NCBI RefSeq assembly: GCF_002127265.1
Contig: NZ_NFUU01000003.1
Coordinates: 124,001 to 188,000, forward strand
Origin: Hydrogenophaga sp. IBVHS1
GTDB lineage: Bacteria; Pseudomonadota; Gammaproteobacteria; Burkholderiales; Burkholderiaceae_C
Direction of reading: 5' to 3'
Length of the DNA: 64,000 nucleotides
Every line of letters begins with the position of its first letter. The first letter of the stretch is position 1. Made by a program: the position numbers and the translations under genes. The notes under the pieces are model-generated. The model made no database searches. It saw nothing but the letters and a program-made list of their open reading frames with translations, and had not been told where the DNA came from. Below are positions 55,528-63,614 of the stretch, piece after piece.

Positions 55528-56381
55528 TGAACCAGCGGGGTGTCGGCCCCTTCCAGCTCCACGCCCTCCAGCCGCGCCTGCCCCACCAGCAACTGCATGT
55601 ACTGGCGCAGCGCTGTGGCTTCAGACTGAAGGGTCAGTCGCGCACCGATCTGCGCCTGCAGCTCGGCGAACTCGGGCAGACGGCCAGGCTCGCGCTCCAG
55701 CACTTCAATGATGTGCAGGCCAAAGCGGCTGTGCACCAGGCGCGGGTGCAGGCCCACGGCCTGGATGGCATCGTTCTGCAGGAACAGCGCCTTGGCCAGT
55801 TCGGGCGCGCAGTCCTGCGGCGTGATCCAGCCGAGGTCGCCGCCCTGGGCGCTCGATGGGCAGTTGGAGAGCTCCCCCGCGAGCTGCGAGAAACGATCGC
55901 CGGACACCCCCTGACGCGAGAGCTCGAGCAGCGCGGCCTCGGCGCGCTGGGCCAGTGCGTTGACCGGCACGCCCGGCGTGACCGCGAACAGGATGTGCCG
56001 CACGTGCAGCGCCTGACCCACCACAAAGCGCGGCTTGTGGGCCTCGTAGTGGCGACGGCATTCCTCGGTGCCCGGTTCAGGGGAGTGCACCTCGGCTTCG
56101 AGCAGGGCCTCGATCGCGCGGCGCGTATCGTCGCCAGGCTCGGGCGCATTCAGGCCGGTGAATCGCGGCAGCAAGCCCGCGCTCACCGCCTGCTGGCGCA
56201 ACAGCTCGGTGCAGGCGCGCTCGCGCAGGGTCTGCGGGTCGAGCACCTCGCCGGCTTCGTGCAGGGCGATGCCGTTGACGCTGGCGACCGCCACCGGTGC
56301 CGCAGCGGCCTCCGGGCCTTTGCAGGCGCAGGCGCCGCTGCCGCAACCGGTGGAGGACGGTTGGGAAAGTTCCTGGTTCAT
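55524..56381 (-). CDS. Parvulin-type peptidyl-prolyl isomerase of the nar operon
   Basis: 285 residues from the ATG at 56381, with GGAG upstream. The parvulin core is recognised by LHVRHILFAVTPGVPVNALA and NCPSSAQGGDLGWITPQDCA. The Cys-rich N-terminus (TGCGSGACACKGPE) is unusual and could bind metal. It follows narI by 25 bp. Such isomerases accompany narGHJI in many proteobacteria and may help mature the enzyme. Confidence 0.86.
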   Translation of the reverse strand: MNQELSQPSSTGCGSGACACKGPEAAAAPVAVASVNGIALHEAGEVLDPQTLRERACTELLRQQAVSAGLLPRFTGLNAPEPGDDTRRAIEALLEAEVHSPEPGTEECRRHYEAHKPRFVVGQALHVRHILFAVTPGVPVNALAQRAEAALLELSRQGVSGDRFSQLAGELSNCPSSAQGGDLGWITPQDCAPELAKALFLQNDAIQAVGLHPRLVHSRFGLHIIEVLEREPGRLPEFAELQAQIGARLTLQSEATALRQYMQLLVGQARLEGVELEGADTPLVQ

Positions 56382-56406
56382 GGGGGCTCCCGAGATTGAG
56401 TTGGGT

Positions 56407-57111
56407 TCAGCGAGGCTTGGTCGGCACACCCAGACGGCGGCTGCGCACCACCTGGTAGGGCCGCACCAGGTAGGCCGCGCTGGCAAATCCGCTCCACACG
56501 TGCACAAGGCGCGAGAACGGGAACAGCAGGAAGATCGTCATGCCCAGCACCAGATGCACTTTGTAGGGCCAGTCCATGTTGACCAGCCCCGAGGCGTCGG
56601 GGCGGAAGGTCACGATGCGTTGCGCCCACTCGGCCAGCACCAGCATGGCGCTGCCGTCGGCGTGCGAATACGAGTACGGCAATGTGATCAGACCCAGCGT
56701 GAGCTGCACCCAGAGAATGATCAGGATGGCGAGGTCGGTGCGGTGGCTGGTCAGGCGGATGCGCGGATCGAAGATGCGCCGGTGCAGCAGCAGCGACAGG
56801 CCCACGAAGCAGATCACACCGGCAGTACCGCCCGCGTAGATGGCGAGCCGCTGCTTGACCGCCGCATCCATGAAGCCTTCATAGAAAAAGTGCGGTGTCA
56901 GCAGGCCCACGGCGTGGCCAAAGAACAGGAACAGGATGCCGACGTGGAACAGGTTGCTGCCCCAGCGCAACTGGCCCTTGCGCAGCAGCTGCGAGGAATC
57001 GCTTTTCCAGGTGTACTGGTCGCGGTCGAAGCGGGCCAGGCTGCCCATGAGGAAGACCGCCAGGCAGATGTAGGGATAGACGCCGAAGAGGAAGTGGTGC
57101 AGTGAGGTCAT
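56407..57111 (-). CDS. narI: Respiratory nitrate reductase gamma subunit
   Basis: 234 residues with five membrane helices and His ligands for two b hemes (for example VGILFLFFGHAVGLLTPH and FLLFPFSRLVHVWSG). It takes electrons from quinol to NarH. It overlaps narJ as ATGA. Confidence 0.95.
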   Translation of the reverse strand: MTSLHHFLFGVYPYICLAVFLMGSLARFDRDQYTWKSDSSQLLRKGQLRWGSNLFHVGILFLFFGHAVGLLTPHFFYEGFMDAAVKQRLAIYAGGTAGVICFVGLSLLLHRRIFDPRIRLTSHRTDLAILIILWVQLTLGLITLPYSYSHADGSAMLVLAEWAQRIVTFRPDASGLVNMDWPYKVHLVLGMTIFLLFPFSRLVHVWSGFASAAYLVRPYQVVRSRRLGVPTKPR

Positions 57112-57821
57112 GCCTGTGCTCCTGAAGATGAGGAAGGGTGGCGGCCAGGGGTGGTCTTCACGATGCGGATCGGTTGTGGCTGGCCGGGCCGGGCCTGACC
57201 TTCGGTGGAGCAGCCGCCGAACACCGCCGGCTCGGCCCAGCTCTCGTCGATACCGGGGTCGGCGGCCACCGGTACCGGTTCGGCTTTCTCGCCCGCGAGT
57301 TCGAGCACGGCGGCCAGCACGCTGGCGTAAGGGCTCTGCCGCTTCTGCAGCGCGCTGAAAATCACCCGCACGATGTGCGCGCTCTCGCCCAGAAACTCGC
57401 GCGCCACCGCAGCGGGCTGGGTGGAGGCGAATTCAAGCAACACGCTCAGGTGGTCGGGCAGCTCGGCCGGGCCGAAGAATAGGCCTGCCTTCTCGTAGGT
57501 CTGGATCAGGTCGATCATGGCCGGGCCGCGGTCGCGTGAATCGCCGAGCACGTGTTCGAACAGGTGCAGCGCGGTGCTGCGCCCGCGGTCGAACAGCTCG
57601 ACGTAGTCCGCTTCAACATCGAGCGCCGGCTGCTGGCTCAGGTGCACCAGCAGCGCGTCGAGCTCGGTCAGGCGCATGGCCGACAAGGCGGCTTCAGTGC
57701 GCAGCGCGTCGCGCAGTTCACCGGCGTGCTCGCGCAGCTCAGCGGTGGGGTAACGAAGCAGGTGGGCGAGCACGCGCAGGGTGTGCACGGCGGGCTTTGG
57801 GGTGGTGGAAAACAAGCCCAT
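57108..57821 (-). CDS. narJ: Nitrate reductase molybdenum cofactor assembly chaperone
   Basis: 237 residues. NarJ helps insert the cofactor into NarG. Family sequences are LRVLAHLLRYPTAELREHAG, and VEADYVELFDRGRSTALHLF at the conserved centre. It is normal in length. It starts one base after the narH stop. The C-terminal tail is Pro/Gly-rich and not conserved. Confidence 0.94.
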   Translation of the reverse strand: MGLFSTTPKPAVHTLRVLAHLLRYPTAELREHAGELRDALRTEAALSAMRLTELDALLVHLSQQPALDVEADYVELFDRGRSTALHLFEHVLGDSRDRGPAMIDLIQTYEKAGLFFGPAELPDHLSVLLEFASTQPAAVAREFLGESAHIVRVIFSALQKRQSPYASVLAAVLELAGEKAEPVPVAADPGIDESWAEPAVFGGCSTEGQARPGQPQPIRIVKTTPGRHPSSSSGAQA

Positions 57822-57822
57822 G

Positions 57823-59355
57823 TCAGACCCCCGCCTTGATGGGAATCGTTCGTTTCTTCTCGCTGCCGAACAGGCTGGTCTCAGTCTGGCCCTCGGAGCA
57901 GCCGTTGCCGAAGCTGAAGCCGCAGCCGCCCTTGATGTTGAAGGTGTTCTCGGCGTATTCGCGGTGGGTGGTCGGAATCACGAAGCGGTCCTCGTAGTTG
58001 GCGATCGCCATGGTCTGGTACATGTCCTCGACCTCGCGCACGCTCATGCGAACCTGGTCGAGCACGTCCTGGTTGATCACGCCGTCCACGTGTTTGGCGC
58101 GCTGGTAGCTGCGCATGGCCAGCATGCGTTCGAGCGCGCGCACCACCGGCACCGTGTCACCCGCGGTGAGCAGGTTGGCGAGGTACTTCACCGGAATGCG
58201 CAGCTGGCTCACGTCCGGGATCGCGCCGTTGTCGCCGAGATGCCCGGCGTTGGCCGCGGCGGTGATAGGTGAGAGCGGGGGCACGTACCAGACCATGGGC
58301 AGCGTGCGGTACTCGGGGTGCAGCGGTAACGCCACCTTCCAGTCCACCGCCATCTTGTAGACCGGGCTGCGGCGCGCGGCCTCCAGCCAGTTGTCGGGGA
58401 TGCCGTCGGCGCGCGCCTGCTCGATCACGGCCGGATCGTGCGGATCCAGGAAGAGGTCAATCTGGGCCTTGTAGAGGTCCATTTCGTTGGGCACGCTCGC
58501 CGCTTCCTGGATGCGGTCCGCGTCGTACAGCAGCACGCCCAGGTAGCGGATGCGGCCCACACAGGTCTCGCTGCACACGGTGGGCTGGCCGGCCTCGATG
58601 CGCGGGTAGCAAAAAATGCACTTCTCGGCCTTGCCGCTTTTCCAGTTGTAGTAAATCTTCTTGTAGGGGCAGCCGCTCACGCACATGCGCCAGCCGCGGC
58701 ACTTGTCCTGGTCGATCAGCACGATGCCGTCTTCCTCGCGCTTGTAGATCGAGCCCGAGGGGCACGAGGCCACGCACGCCGGGTTGAGGCAGTGCTCGCA
58801 CAGGCGCGGCAGGTACATCATGAAGGTGTTTTCGAACTCCCCCACCATGGCTTTCTGCGCGGCCTCGAAGCCGTTGAAGTTGGCGTCCTTGCTTCGCTTG
58901 GCGAACTCGCCGCCCAGGATCTCTTCCCAGTTCGGGCCCCACTCGATTTTCTCCATGCGCTTGCCCGTGATCAGGCTGCGCGGGCGCGCGGTGGGCGTGT
59001 GCTTCATCTCGGGCGCCGACTGCAGGTGGTCGTAGTCGAAGGTGAAGGGTTCGTAGTAGTCGTCAATCTCCGGCAGGTGCGGGTTGGCGAAGATCTTCAT
59101 GAGCAGCTGCCACTTGCCGCCCTGTTTGGGGACGATGGAACCGTCGGCGCGGCGCGTCCAGCCGCCCTGCCACTTCTCCTGGTTCTCCCACTCCTTCGGG
59201 TAACCGATACCGGGCTTGGTCTCGACGTTGTTGAACCAGGCGTACTCCACGCCGGGGCGGTTGGTCCAGACGTTCTTGCAGGTGACGGAACAGGTGTGGC
59301 AACCGATGCACTTGTCCAGGTTGAGCACCATGCCGATTTGGGCGCGGATCTTCAT
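57823..59355 (-). CDS. narH: Respiratory nitrate reductase beta subunit
   Basis: 510 residues. It carries four Fe-S clusters: CIGCHTCSVTCKNVW, CEHCLNPACVASCPSG, CRGWRMCVSGCPYK (with the Trp that marks a 3Fe-4S cluster) and CIFCYPRIEAGQPTVCSETC. The start has its own GGAGG 8 bp upstream and overlaps the mini-ORF stop as ATGA. It transfers electrons from NarI to NarG. Confidence 0.97.
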   Translation of the reverse strand: MKIRAQIGMVLNLDKCIGCHTCSVTCKNVWTNRPGVEYAWFNNVETKPGIGYPKEWENQEKWQGGWTRRADGSIVPKQGGKWQLLMKIFANPHLPEIDDYYEPFTFDYDHLQSAPEMKHTPTARPRSLITGKRMEKIEWGPNWEEILGGEFAKRSKDANFNGFEAAQKAMVGEFENTFMMYLPRLCEHCLNPACVASCPSGSIYKREEDGIVLIDQDKCRGWRMCVSGCPYKKIYYNWKSGKAEKCIFCYPRIEAGQPTVCSETCVGRIRYLGVLLYDADRIQEAASVPNEMDLYKAQIDLFLDPHDPAVIEQARADGIPDNWLEAARRSPVYKMAVDWKVALPLHPEYRTLPMVWYVPPLSPITAAANAGHLGDNGAIPDVSQLRIPVKYLANLLTAGDTVPVVRALERMLAMRSYQRAKHVDGVINQDVLDQVRMSVREVEDMYQTMAIANYEDRFVIPTTHREYAENTFNIKGGCGFSFGNGCSEGQTETSLFGSEKKRTIPIKAGV

Positions 59356-59435
59356 GATGCCTCCCGCAGAGCCGCCTCAAGGGAGGCATGTACCCCCTTG
59401 GGGGGCAGCGAACGAACGTGAGCGTGGGGGATCAT
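59352..59435 (-). other. 27-codon mini-ORF bridging narG and narH through a repeat
   Basis: The start ATG overlaps the narG stop as ATGA (59435-59432) and has AAGGAG about 10 bases upstream. The stop TGA overlaps the narH start as ATGA (59355-59352). The frame runs through the repeat and reads MIPHAHVRSLPPKGVHASLE onward. The Shine-Dalgarno site suggests real translation. Confidence 0.4.
59371..59431 (+). repeat. Palindromic intergenic repeat (copy 4)
   Basis: It reads GAGCCGCCTCAAGGGAGGC at the start, has the core ACCCCCTTGGGGGGC and ends ACGTGAGCGTGGGGGA at the narG stop. It is a diverged copy of the 18903 and 22606 repeats and lies inside the nar operon between narG and narH. Confidence 0.75.
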
Positions 59436-62400
59436 GGGTTCTCTCCTTGGGATTGGTAGGCACGGATCAGGTGGTCGTCGGCCGGTGTGTCGAGCCAGTC
59501 CACCTTGTCCATCTTGCGCACCACAACGAATTCGTCGCGGTTGGTGCCGATCGTTCCGTAGTAGTTGAAGCCGTAGCTGAGCTGCGCGTAGCCGCCGATC
59601 ATGTGGGTCGGCTTGAGCACGATGCGCGTGACCGAGTTGTGGATGCCGCCGCGCACGCCGGTGATCTCCGAGCCCGGGGTGTTGATGATCTTTTCCTGCG
59701 AGTGGTACATCATCACCATGCCCGGGTTCACACGCTGGCTGACCACCGCGCGCGCAGCCACCGCGCCATTGATGTTGAACAGCTCAACCCAGTCGTTGTC
59801 CTCGATGCCGGCGCTCTTCGCGTCGTCTTCGCTCAACCAGACCACGGTGCCGCCCCGGTTGAGGGTGAGCATCATCAGGTTGTCGCTGTAGGTCGAGTGG
59901 ATGCCCCACTTCTGGTGCGGCGTGATGAAGTTCAGCAGGATCTCGGGGTTGCCGTTGGACTTGATGTTGTGGATGCCTGAGGTCGCCTTCAGGTCCACCG
60001 GTGGGCGGTAGCTGCCCAGGCCTTCGCCGAAGGCAATCATCCAGGGGTGATCCTGGTAGAACTGCTGGCGGCCCGTGAGGGTGCGCCATGGGATGAGTTC
60101 GTGCACGTTGGTGTAGCCGGCGTTGTAGCTCACCGTCTCGCTCTCGATGCCACTCCAGGTCGGGCTGCTGATGATCTTGCGCGGCTGCGCCTGGATGTCG
60201 CGGAAGCGGATCTTCTCGTCCTCGCGGTGAATCGCGAGGTGCGTGTGATCGATGCCGGTCTGTTTGCCGAGCGCGGCCCAGGCTTTCACCGCCACGTGGC
60301 CGTTGGTCTCGGGCGCGAGCTGCAGGATCACCTCGCAGGCGTCGATGTCGGTCACGATCTTCGGCATGCCTTTGGTCACGCCCTCGTCCAGCGTGGTGCC
60401 ATTGAGCTGGCCCAGCTGCTCCACCTCGGTGCCGGTTTTCCAGCCGATGCCCTTGCCGCCGTTGCCCAGCTTGTCGAGCAAGGGGCCCAGCGCGGTAAAG
60501 CGCTTGAAGGTGTTGGGATAGTCGCGCTCCACCACGGTGATCTGCGGCGCGGTCTTGCCGGGGATGAGTTCGCAGTGGCCCTTGCGCCATTCCTTCACGT
60601 CGAACGGCTGCGCGAGTTCGCCGGGGGTGTCGTGCATGATGGGCGTGAGCACCACCTCTTGCTCCACCCCCAGGTGGCCCACGCAGACCTCGCTGAAGGC
60701 CTGCGCAAAACCCTTGTAGATCTCCCAGTCGCTTCGGCTCTGCCACACCGGGTCCACCGCCGCCGAGAGCGGGTGGATGAAGGGGTGCATGTCGCTGGTG
60801 TTGAGGTCGTTCTTCTCGTACCAGCTCGCGGTGGGCAGCACCACGTCGGAGTACAGGCAGGTGGTGCTCATGCGGAAGTCGAGCGTGACCAGCAGGTCGA
60901 GCTTGCCTTGGGGCGCGTGCTCGTGCCACACCACCTCTTCGGGTTTGGCTTCGTCCTTGCCCAGATCCTTGCCCTGCACGCCGTTCTCGGTGCCCAGCAG
61001 GTGCTTGCAGAAGTACTCGTGGCCCTTGCCGCTGGAGCCCAACAAGTTGCTGCGCCACACGAACATGTTGCGCGGCCAGTTCTGCGGCGCGTCCGGGTCT
61101 TCGCAGCTCATGGCCAGCGTGCCATCTTTCAGCGCGCGCACCACGTAGTCCTTGGCGTCGAGCCCGGCGGCGGTGGCGTCTTTCACCACCTGCAGCGGGT
61201 TGGTCTTGAGCTGCGGTGCGCTGGGCAGCCAGCCCATGCGCTCGGCGCGCACGTTGAAGTCGATCATGCTGCCACCGAACGCGGTCTTGTCGGCCAGCGG
61301 GCTCACGATCTCTTCCATGCCAAGCTTCTCGTAGCGCCACTGGTCGGTGTGCGCGTAGAAGAAGCTGGTGCTGTTCATCTGGCGTGGCGGGCGTGACCAG
61401 TCGGTGGCAAACGCCAGCGGCACCCAGCCGGTTTGCGGTCGAAGCTTTTCCTGGCCCACGTAGTGCGCCCAGCCACCACCGCTCTGGCCGATGCAGCCGC
61501 ACATCATCAAGAGGTTGATGACGCCGCGGTAGTTCATGTCCGCGTGGTACCAGTGGTTCATGGCCGCGCCGATGATCACCATGGACTTGCCGTGTGTCTT
61601 GTCGGCGTTGTCGGCGAACTGCTGCGCCACGGTGATGACCTGGTCGCGCGGCACGCCGGTGATGCTCTCCTGCCAGGCGGGCGTGTAGGCGGCGTTGTCG
61701 TCGAAGTTCTTCGCGCCACTGCCCAGACCCCGGTCAATGCCGTACTGCGCGACCTGCAGGTCGAACACGGTGGCCACCATCGCATGGCGCTCTTCGCCGG
61801 CCTTGCCCAGGCGCAGGCGCACGGCCGGCACGCGGGCGTGGTTGATGGCGCCGCTCTGCGCGTTGGCGGTGAAGTGCGGCGCGGCGTTCCCACCGAAGTA
61901 GGGGAAAGCCACGTCCACCACCTGGGTGTCCTGCACGCCGTCCTCGATCACCGAGAGCTTGAGCTTCACGTCGGTGTCGCTGCGCGCTTCTTTCGCCTGC
62001 AGATTCCACTTGCCTTCATCGGCGCGGCCGGCCTCGCCCCAGCGGAAGCCGATCGAGCCGTTGGGCAGCACGGCCTTGCCACCGGTGTCGAAGGCCACCG
62101 TCTTCCACTCGGGGTTGTTCTTCTGGCCGAGCTGGCCGTTGAAGTCGCTGGCGCGCAAATAGCGGTCGGGCACCAGGGTCTTGCTGCCGTCGGCCAGCGT
62201 GTGTTCCTTCAGCATCACCAGCAGCGGCAGATCGGTGTAGCGGCGCGCGTAGTCGTCGAAGTAACTGCTGCGCGGCTTGCCGCCGTCGGGGAAATAGAAG
62301 TTCTTCAGCACCACATGGCCCATGGCCATGGCGAGTGCGGCATCCGTCCCTTGCTTGGGGTGCAGCCAGAGGTCGGAGAGCTTGGCGACCTCGGAGTAGT

Positions 62401-63250
62401 CGGGCGTCACGGCCACCGTCTTGGCGCCCTTGTAGCGCACCTCGGTGAAGAAGTGGGCGTCGGGGGTGCGCGTCTGTGGCACGTTGGAGCCCCAGGCGAT
62501 GATGAACGAGCTGTTGTACCAGTCGGCCGATTCGGGCACGTCGGTCTGCTCACCCCACACCTGCGGGCTGGCCGGCGGCAAGTCGCAGTACCAGTCGTAA
62601 AAGCTCATGCACACGCCGCCGATGAGCGAGAGGTAACGCGAGCCAGCGGCGTAGCTCACCATGCTCATGGCGGGGATGGGGCTGAAGCCGATGATGCGGT
62701 CGGGCCCGTGCTGCTTGATGGTATAGACGTTGGCGGCGGCGATCAGCTGGTTGACCTCGTCCCAGGTGCTGCGAACGAAGCCGCCCATGCCGCGCACCTG
62801 CTGGTAGTCGCGCCGGGCCTCGGGGTTCTCGACGATGCTGGCCCAGGCGTCCACCGGTGTCTTGGCCACATTCAATGCAGCGCGCCAGCGCTCCAGCAGA
62901 CGCCCGCGCACCATGGGGTACTTCACGCGGTTGGCGCTGTAGAGGTACCAGCTGTACGAAGCCCCACGCGCGCAGCCGCGCGGTTCGTGGTTGGGCATGT
63001 CCCAGCGCGTGCGCGGGTAGTCGGTCTGCTGGGTTTCCCAGGTGACGATGCCGCCCTTGACGTAAATTTTCCAGGAGCAGGAACCCGTGCAGTTCACGCC
63101 GTGGGTGCTGCGCACGATCTTGTCGTGCGCCCAGCGGTTGCGGTAGGCGTCTTCCCAGGTGCGGTCTTCGCCGGTGGTCTGGCCGTGGTTACCTGAGAAG
63201 GTTTCCCTGGGCAGAGAGAAGTGGCTCAATCGGTCCAGAAAATGGCTCAT
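59432..63250 (-). CDS. narG: Respiratory nitrate reductase alpha subunit
   Basis: 1272 residues, full length. It reduces nitrate to nitrite at a Mo-bis-MGD site on the cytoplasmic face. The FS0 ligands are His and Cys in HGVNCTGSC and the distal Cys in PRGCARGASYSWYLYSANRV. The molybdenum ligand Asp region is VCMSFYDWYCDLPPASPQ. The start has GGAG upstream. It is preceded by narK and a 364-bp region with two long hairpins. Confidence 0.97.
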   Translation of the reverse strand: MSHFLDRLSHFSLPRETFSGNHGQTTGEDRTWEDAYRNRWAHDKIVRSTHGVNCTGSCSWKIYVKGGIVTWETQQTDYPRTRWDMPNHEPRGCARGASYSWYLYSANRVKYPMVRGRLLERWRAALNVAKTPVDAWASIVENPEARRDYQQVRGMGGFVRSTWDEVNQLIAAANVYTIKQHGPDRIIGFSPIPAMSMVSYAAGSRYLSLIGGVCMSFYDWYCDLPPASPQVWGEQTDVPESADWYNSSFIIAWGSNVPQTRTPDAHFFTEVRYKGAKTVAVTPDYSEVAKLSDLWLHPKQGTDAALAMAMGHVVLKNFYFPDGGKPRSSYFDDYARRYTDLPLLVMLKEHTLADGSKTLVPDRYLRASDFNGQLGQKNNPEWKTVAFDTGGKAVLPNGSIGFRWGEAGRADEGKWNLQAKEARSDTDVKLKLSVIEDGVQDTQVVDVAFPYFGGNAAPHFTANAQSGAINHARVPAVRLRLGKAGEERHAMVATVFDLQVAQYGIDRGLGSGAKNFDDNAAYTPAWQESITGVPRDQVITVAQQFADNADKTHGKSMVIIGAAMNHWYHADMNYRGVINLLMMCGCIGQSGGGWAHYVGQEKLRPQTGWVPLAFATDWSRPPRQMNSTSFFYAHTDQWRYEKLGMEEIVSPLADKTAFGGSMIDFNVRAERMGWLPSAPQLKTNPLQVVKDATAAGLDAKDYVVRALKDGTLAMSCEDPDAPQNWPRNMFVWRSNLLGSSGKGHEYFCKHLLGTENGVQGKDLGKDEAKPEEVVWHEHAPQGKLDLLVTLDFRMSTTCLYSDVVLPTASWYEKNDLNTSDMHPFIHPLSAAVDPVWQSRSDWEIYKGFAQAFSEVCVGHLGVEQEVVLTPIMHDTPGELAQPFDVKEWRKGHCELIPGKTAPQITVVERDYPNTFKRFTALGPLLDKLGNGGKGIGWKTGTEVEQLGQLNGTTLDEGVTKGMPKIVTDIDACEVILQLAPETNGHVAVKAWAALGKQTGIDHTHLAIHREDEKIRFRDIQAQPRKIISSPTWSGIESETVSYNAGYTNVHELIPWRTLTGRQQFYQDHPWMIAFGEGLGSYRPPVDLKATSGIHNIKSNGNPEILLNFITPHQKWGIHSTYSDNLMMLTLNRGGTVVWLSEDDAKSAGIEDNDWVELFNINGAVAARAVVSQRVNPGMVMMYHSQEKIINTPGSEITGVRGGIHNSVTRIVLKPTHMIGGYAQLSYGFNYYGTIGTNRDEFVVVRKMDKVDWLDTPADDHLIRAYQSQGENP

Positions 63251-63344
63251 GGGATGCTCCGGTTGGGGTGTGTTGTTGGGGTCATCTGCCGTCGATTCGG
63301 TTGTTGGTTCGGCTCGGATTGCAGGCCTGCTTTTGTGGGGGCCA

Positions 63345-63430
63345 ATGGCAGTGGGGTGGATGCTTCCGTTCGTGTCCCCCGGCCTGCGGCCTCCTCCTTT
63401 ACCTCACTGCAGCATCCACCCCACTGCCAT
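63345..63430 (+). repeat. Hairpin element A
   Basis: Perfect 20-bp inverted arms (63345-63364 and 63411-63430; left arm ATGGCAGTGGGGTGGATGCT) around a 46-nt loop. The loop contains CGTGTCCCCC, the mini-stem GGCC-TGC-GGCC and TCCTCCTTTACCT. The same loop core, in reverse orientation, is in element B. Confidence 0.9.
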
Positions 63431-63490
63431 CGGCTGGCTGCACGGCTGGGCGCAATGACTGAAGGCTTTTGCGCGCCGACATCGTCTCCA

Positions 63491-63587
63491 GACTCAGGCC
63501 GGCGTGGCGCGCCGCTTCGGTAGGTAAAAGGAGGAGCCCGAAGGGCGGGGGACACGGACGAAGCGGCGCGCCACGCCGGCCTGAGTC
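63491..63587 (-). repeat. Hairpin element B
   Basis: Perfect 29-bp inverted arms (63491-63519 and 63559-63587; left arm begins GACTCAGGCCGGCGTGGCGC) around a 39-nt loop. On the minus strand the loop reads TCCGTGTCCCCC, mini-stem GCCC-TTC-GGGC, TCCTCCTTTTACCT. The arm sequence is unrelated to that of element A. It begins 28 bp after the narK stop. Confidence 0.92.
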
Positions 63588-63614
63588 CTGAAGCAACCGT
63601 GGAGCGAAGTGACT

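Larger units (their letters stand above)
63251..63614. other. narK-narG intergenic region with two large hairpins
   Basis: 364 bp without a gene. Most of it is two hairpin elements (63345-63430 and 63491-63587), described separately. The 95 bp between the first hairpin and narG could hold a promoter, but I see no clear FNR box (TTGAT-N4-ATCAA) in it. Confidence 0.7.

Noticed and set aside
53533-55530. 665-codon plus-strand frame opposite nrdJ
   Set aside because: Shadow frame; the minus strand has nrdJ with an intact intein and carbonic anhydrase.
61433-63196. 587-codon plus-strand frame opposite narG
   Set aside because: Shadow frame without recognisable domain; narG is full length on the other strand.
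63251-63345. FNR or NarL sites before narG
   Set aside because: No TTGAT-N4-ATCAA-like sequence could be found; the regulatory site may lie upstream of narK, outside the window.
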